Of a stretch of 17,561 nt of DNA, positions 14,418 to 17,561 are shown one piece after another. Source of the stretch: JACPDH01 sp051305935. Its GTDB lineage: Bacteria; Acidobacteriota; Thermoanaerobaculia; Gp7-AA8. How positions within the stretch are numbered: position 1 is the stretch's first letter; each line of letters starts with the position of its first letter. A model generated the notes under the pieces. That model was not told the DNA's origin. It did no database searches and saw nothing but the letters and a program-made list of their open reading frames with translations. The position numbers were made by a program, and so were the translations under genes. The stretch lies in NCBI GenBank assembly GCA_051305935.1, contig JBPPMG010000342.1, positions 1-17,561 on the forward strand. The letters are read 5' to 3'.

Positions 14418-15089
14418 ATGGGTCAGAACGTCAAGTTTCAGTCGAACGGACATACGTGCGAGGGCTACCTTGCGCTGCCGAAGTCGAAGGGGCCTGCGGT
14501 CGTCGTGATTCAGGAGTGGTGGGGACTCGTCCCGCACATCGAGGATCTGGTCGACCGATTCGCTGCTGAGGGCTTCCTGGCGCTCGCGCCGGATCTCTAT
14601 CACGGCCGGAAGACGACCTCTCCCGACACCGCGGCAAAGCTCCTGATGGAACTCGACGGAGAGCGCGCGGAGCGGGAGATTGCCGGGGCGGGCGAGTTCC
14701 TGCTCGCGCACGAGCTGTGCTCGTCGAAGAAGTTCGGCGTGGTCGGGTTCTGCATGGGCGGCGCTCTGACGCAGTTCGCGACCGCGAACAACCCGCAAGT
14801 CGGCGCCGGCGTCAGCTTCTACGGCGGCTTCAAGCAGCTTCCGATTCCATGGGAGAAGCTCGAGGCTCCGCTGCTGCTCATATACGGAGAGAACGACAAG
14901 GGCGTATCTTCCACGCTCGGCGAAGAGCTCGTCGGACGCCTGAAGGGAATGGGGAAGCCCGCCGAGATGGTCGTCTACCCGGGCGCCGATCACGCGTTCT
15001 TCAACGACACCCGGCCTGAGGTCTACAACGAGGCCGGGGCAAAGGACGCGTGGAAGCGAACTGTCGAGATGTTCAGAGCGAACCTTTGA
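14418..15089 (+). CDS. Dienelactone hydrolase family protein
   Basis: An alpha/beta hydrolase of 223 residues, the usual length of the family. The Cys-Asp-His triad is visible: C112 in VGFCMGG, D160 in YGENDKGV, and H192 in GADHAFF; E33 in QEWWGL matches the glutamate that activates the cysteine. Classical members open dienelactone in chloroaromatic breakdown, but relatives without a chlorocatechol pathway, as here, hydrolyse other esters or lactones. No signal peptide, so cytoplasmic. The start is secure: GGAGG (14404-14408) lies nine bases before the ATG. It is followed 55 bases later by the M28 peptidase gene on the same strand, with a GC hairpin (15097-15115, CGCCGG / CCGGCG) but no T-tract between. 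Confidence 0.92.
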   Translation: MGQNVKFQSNGHTCEGYLALPKSKGPAVVVIQEWWGLVPHIEDLVDRFAAEGFLALAPDLYHGRKTTSPDTAAKLLMELDGERAEREIAGAGEFLLAHELCSSKKFGVVGFCMGGALTQFATANNPQVGAGVSFYGGFKQLPIPWEKLEAPLLLIYGENDKGVSSTLGEELVGRLKGMGKPAEMVVYPGADHAFFNDTRPEVYNEAGAKDAWKRTVEMFRANL

Positions 15090-15096
15090 TCACGCT

Positions 15097-15115
15097 CGCC
15101 GGCCGTTGTCCGGCG
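15097..15115. other. GC hairpin between the hydrolase and peptidase genes
   Basis: CGCCGG, seven bases, CCGGCG. The arms are identical to those of the inverted repeat at 14362-14376. No T-tract follows, so it is not a clear intrinsic terminator. It may be a weak stop, a second copy of an operator, or chance. Confidence 0.3.
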
Positions 15116-15144
15116 CGATTCCAATCCACTACGGAGACTTCTCG

Positions 15145-17403
15145 TTGAACACATTCTTCAAGACGTGCGTAGCGCTGTCCCTTGCGGTCGGCGGGCTGAC
15201 TGCCCTGTCCGAGCCTGCCGCGCCTTCCCAGAGCAGAGTGACGCAGTCCCAGATCGACACCTACAAGCGGTATGTCGAGTTTCTCGCAGACGACGCGCGT
15301 GAGGGGCGAGGCCTGGGCACGAAGGGAATCGTAGAGGCCGCCGAGATGATCGAGACACGGCTGCAGGCCGCGGACATCGAGCCCGCGTTCGGCAAGTCGT
15401 ATCGACAGGCCTTCCGCGTGAAGACAGGCGTCGAGAAGGAGCCGGGCAACGTGCTCGAAGGGGTCGACGAGGGCTCGTGGACGCCTCTCGGTTTCTCCAG
15501 CAGTGGCAACTTCGCAGGTGAGCTCGCCTTCGTCGGCTACGGCGTCGATTCCGAGCCGATCGGCTTTCGCGAGTTCGAGGGCGTGGACCTGAAGGGAAAG
15601 GTTGCGCTGATCCTCCGCTACGAACCGCAGGAACGCGACGACGCCTCTCCATTCGACGGGAAGCGGCCCAGCCGCTGGTCCGCGATCCGCTACAAGGTGC
15701 TGCAGGCCCGAGAGCGCGGCGCCGTCGCTGTGATCTTCGTGACCGGACCGCTGCAGGACGAGGACAAGGACAGACTCCCGGTGCTGCGGAACGACGGCCC
15801 GGAGAGCCCGGCGGGACTTCCCGTGATCCAGTTGAAGACCTCGGTCGCGCAGAAATGGCTGGCCTCGGCGGGCGTCGATCTCAAAGCCTGGCAGCAGAGC
15901 GTGGACCGCGATCTCAAACCGCGGTCGCTCGCTGAGTCGGGCATCACGGTGAAGGGCACGGTATCCCTGCGCAACACCTGGGCCGACTCCGAGAATGTCG
16001 CCGGCGTCATTCGCGGCAAGGGAAAGCGCGCGGACGAGGTCGTCGTGATCGGCGCGCATTACGACCACCTTGGCATGGGTGGCGACGGCTCGATGGCGCC
16101 TAACGACACGGCGGTTCACAACGGCGCCGACGACAATGCCTCCGGCACCGCGGCGGTGCTCGTCGCGGCAGAGCGAATGAAGACGCTTCTCGGAGGGGTG
16201 AAGAACCACCGCACCGTGCTCTTCGCGCTCTTTTCCGCGGAGGAAGTCGGCCTCGCCGGCTCGGGACACTTTGTCGAGAACTCGCCGTTGCCGACGAAGA
16301 AGATGGTCGCCATGGTGAACCTCGACATGGTCGGCAACCTGACGAACGGCGAGCTTGCGGCGCTCGGCGCCGATTCGGCTTCGGAATGGAAGCCTGCGCT
16401 CGAGGCGGTAGGGAAGGATCTCGGCATCAAGGTCTCCGCCGCCGGGGACGGATACGGGCCGTCCGATCAGACCAGTTTCTATGCCGTCGGAGTTCCAGTC
16501 GTTCACTTCTTCACCGGAACGCACGACCGGTATCACTCGCCCGCGGATGACGCGAACACCATCAACTTCGAAGGTGGTGCGAGGATCGCCGAACTGACCG
16601 CGCGTCTCGGGGCCTCCATCGCGACGGAGAAGCTCACTCCTCTCTACGCGAAGGGTGGTACCGCTCCCGCGATGCAGGGGGACAGCCGCGGCTACGGCGC
16701 ATACCTCGGCACCGTGCCCGACAACAAGGCGATGGGCGCCGCTTCGGGCGGCGTGCTTCTGTCCGACGCACGCAAGGGCGGACCTGCGGATCTCGCTGGG
16801 ATTCGAGGCGGCGACACGATTATCAGGATCGCCGGAACGACGATCACGAATCTGTACGACATGACCTACGCGCTTCAGGACTCGAAGCCGGGAGAAACGG
16901 TAGACGTCGTGGTGATCCGCGACGGCAAGGACGTGACGTTGCGCGCGACGCTGGGGGAGCGCTCCGCGCGCGCCGGCGGCGCACCCGCGCAGCGTCCCGC
17001 TGCCGTGCCCGCGTCTCCCGGACCGCCGGAGCCACCGACGCACGGGGCTGCGCCTGCGGTTCCTGCCGTCCCGGCCGCCGCGCCTGCGGCGGCGCATGCT
17101 CCACCGACGCCCCCGGCAGGCGGCCCGCCCTCCGGAATGCCGCCGGGCATCATGGGCGGCGCTGCTGCTGCGCCCGACTTCTACGCGAACCGGCCCGGTG
17201 AGAACTTCGTCATTGGCGCGGGAAGGCCTTTCGAGAAGCAGTTCGAGGGAGAGAAGCGCTTGGAGGACGTTCGCCAGCTCACGTTCGGAGGGGAGAACGC
17301 CGAGGCGTACTTCAGCCCCGACGGCACGGAGCTGATCTATCAGTGGACGAAGGGCAGCGGCGAGTGCGACCAACAGTACGTGATGGATCTCTCGACCGGC
17401 TAG
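15145..17403 (+). CDS. Secreted M28 metallopeptidase with PA, PDZ and truncated TolB-like propeller
   Basis: From the TTG at 15145 (GGAG eight bases ahead) the product is 752 residues and begins with a signal peptide (NTFFKTCVALSLAVGGLTA). Then come a protease-associated domain (about 100-260) and an M28 aminopeptidase domain with all dinuclear zinc residues: H305/D307 in GAHYDHLG, D330 in GADDNASG, E366/E367 in SAEEVGL, D394 in LDMVG and H464 in DRYHSP. A PDZ domain follows (about 535-605), a Pro/Ala/Gly-rich linker (about 610-675), and the first PD40/TolB-like repeat (FSPDGTELIYQW, about 723-734). It ends at a TAG in the middle of that propeller. It probably trims peptides in the periplasm or outside the cell. 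The peptidase part is complete, so activity could survive the truncation. Confidence 0.9.
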   Translation: MNTFFKTCVALSLAVGGLTALSEPAAPSQSRVTQSQIDTYKRYVEFLADDAREGRGLGTKGIVEAAEMIETRLQAADIEPAFGKSYRQAFRVKTGVEKEPGNVLEGVDEGSWTPLGFSSSGNFAGELAFVGYGVDSEPIGFREFEGVDLKGKVALILRYEPQERDDASPFDGKRPSRWSAIRYKVLQARERGAVAVIFVTGPLQDEDKDRLPVLRNDGPESPAGLPVIQLKTSVAQKWLASAGVDLKAWQQSVDRDLKPRSLAESGITVKGTVSLRNTWADSENVAGVIRGKGKRADEVVVIGAHYDHLGMGGDGSMAPNDTAVHNGADDNASGTAAVLVAAERMKTLLGGVKNHRTVLFALFSAEEVGLAGSGHFVENSPLPTKKMVAMVNLDMVGNLTNGELAALGADSASEWKPALEAVGKDLGIKVSAAGDGYGPSDQTSFYAVGVPVVHFFTGTHDRYHSPADDANTINFEGGARIAELTARLGASIATEKLTPLYAKGGTAPAMQGDSRGYGAYLGTVPDNKAMGAASGGVLLSDARKGGPADLAGIRGGDTIIRIAGTTITNLYDMTYALQDSKPGETVDVVVIRDGKDVTLRATLGERSARAGGAPAQRPAAVPASPGPPEPPTHGAAPAVPAVPAAAPAAAHAPPTPPAGGPPSGMPPGIMGGAAAAPDFYANRPGENFVIGAGRPFEKQFEGEKRLEDVRQLTFGGENAEAYFSPDGTELIYQWTKGSGECDQQYVMDLSTG

Positions 17404-17561
17404 ACGGAGCTCGTTTCGGGCGGCAAGGGGCGCACGACCTGCGGCTACTACGACTGGCCCGAGGCCGACAGAATCATCTGGGCTTCGACGGTCGCGGGAG
17501 GAGACGCGTGCCCTTCGACCCCCGACCGGTCGCGCGGCTACGTCTGGCCCGTCTATGGATC
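17404..17561 (+). pseudogene. Continuation of the TolB-like propeller after an in-frame TAG (runs off right edge)
   Basis: Immediately after the TAG at 17401-17403 the same frame remains open for 52 codons to the window edge. It reads as more of the same propeller: TELVSGGKGRTTCGYYDW, then RIIWASTVAGGDACP, then SRGYVWPVY. These segments follow naturally from the truncated repeat (SPDGTELIYQW, CDQQYVMDLSTG). There is no frameshift and no new start or ribosome site. So one codon has apparently become TAG, splitting a longer gene. Sequencing error, a true nonsense mutation, or readthrough are all possible. Confidence 0.75.

Noticed and set aside
15073..17373. Minus-strand open frame of about 766 codons opposite the M28 peptidase
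   Set aside because: Composition is His/Arg/Val-rich without motifs, whereas the plus strand has a signal peptide and all zinc ligands.
17401..17403. Amber codon reassignment (for example pyrrolysine)
   Set aside because: TAG ends two intact genes in this window (7446-7448 and 13150-13152) at the expected protein ends, so it works as a stop here.

Overview
The window is high-GC bacterial DNA. It encodes a TonB protein, two predicted lipoproteins, a secreted M28 peptidase fused to a TolB-like propeller, and a large DUF11 surface protein. Together these suggest a Gram-negative soil or sediment bacterium, most likely Acidobacteriota or a neighbouring phylum; this is inferred from gene style, with no rRNA to confirm it. 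No tRNA, rRNA, CRISPR array, insertion sequence or phage gene was seen.

Layout. Positions 1-3845 (minus) hold most of a giant secreted DUF11/glycine-rich surface protein that runs off the left edge. After about 0.3 kb of non-coding DNA comes a compact minus-strand peptide-modification cluster, read right to left: a PqqD-like peptide-binding protein (7352-7041), a radical SAM/SPASM enzyme (7044-5755), a 61-residue Cys-containing precursor peptide (5730-5545), an HPr-kinase-like protein (5467-4604) and an S24/S26-type Ser/His peptidase (4599-4162). A tonB-like gene (8414-7446) lies just upstream on the same strand. Divergent from it is guaB (IMP dehydrogenase, 8655-10205), followed by a strong terminator and a cluster of hairpins. 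A long adenosine-deaminase-family hydrolase (12070-10415) converges on guaB. Next come a YbaY-like lipoprotein and a divergent peptide deformylase (12162-13152), a convergent PQQ-type sugar dehydrogenase lipoprotein (14329-13160), a divergent dienelactone hydrolase (14418-15089), and an M28 peptidase-PDZ-TolB protein (15145-17403). The last is interrupted by an in-frame TAG, and homologous-looking sequence continues to the right edge.

The most interesting system is the RiPP-type cluster at 4162-7352. The PqqD-like protein would recognise the precursor leader, the radical SAM enzyme would modify the three-Cys core, the kinase-like protein might phosphorylate the peptide (it ends in Ser), and the S26-type protease might remove the leader. 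This combination is the main candidate for an undescribed natural-product or signalling peptide. The second notable point is the amber codon inside the propeller of the M28 fusion. The rest is mostly housekeeping or common secreted-enzyme content.
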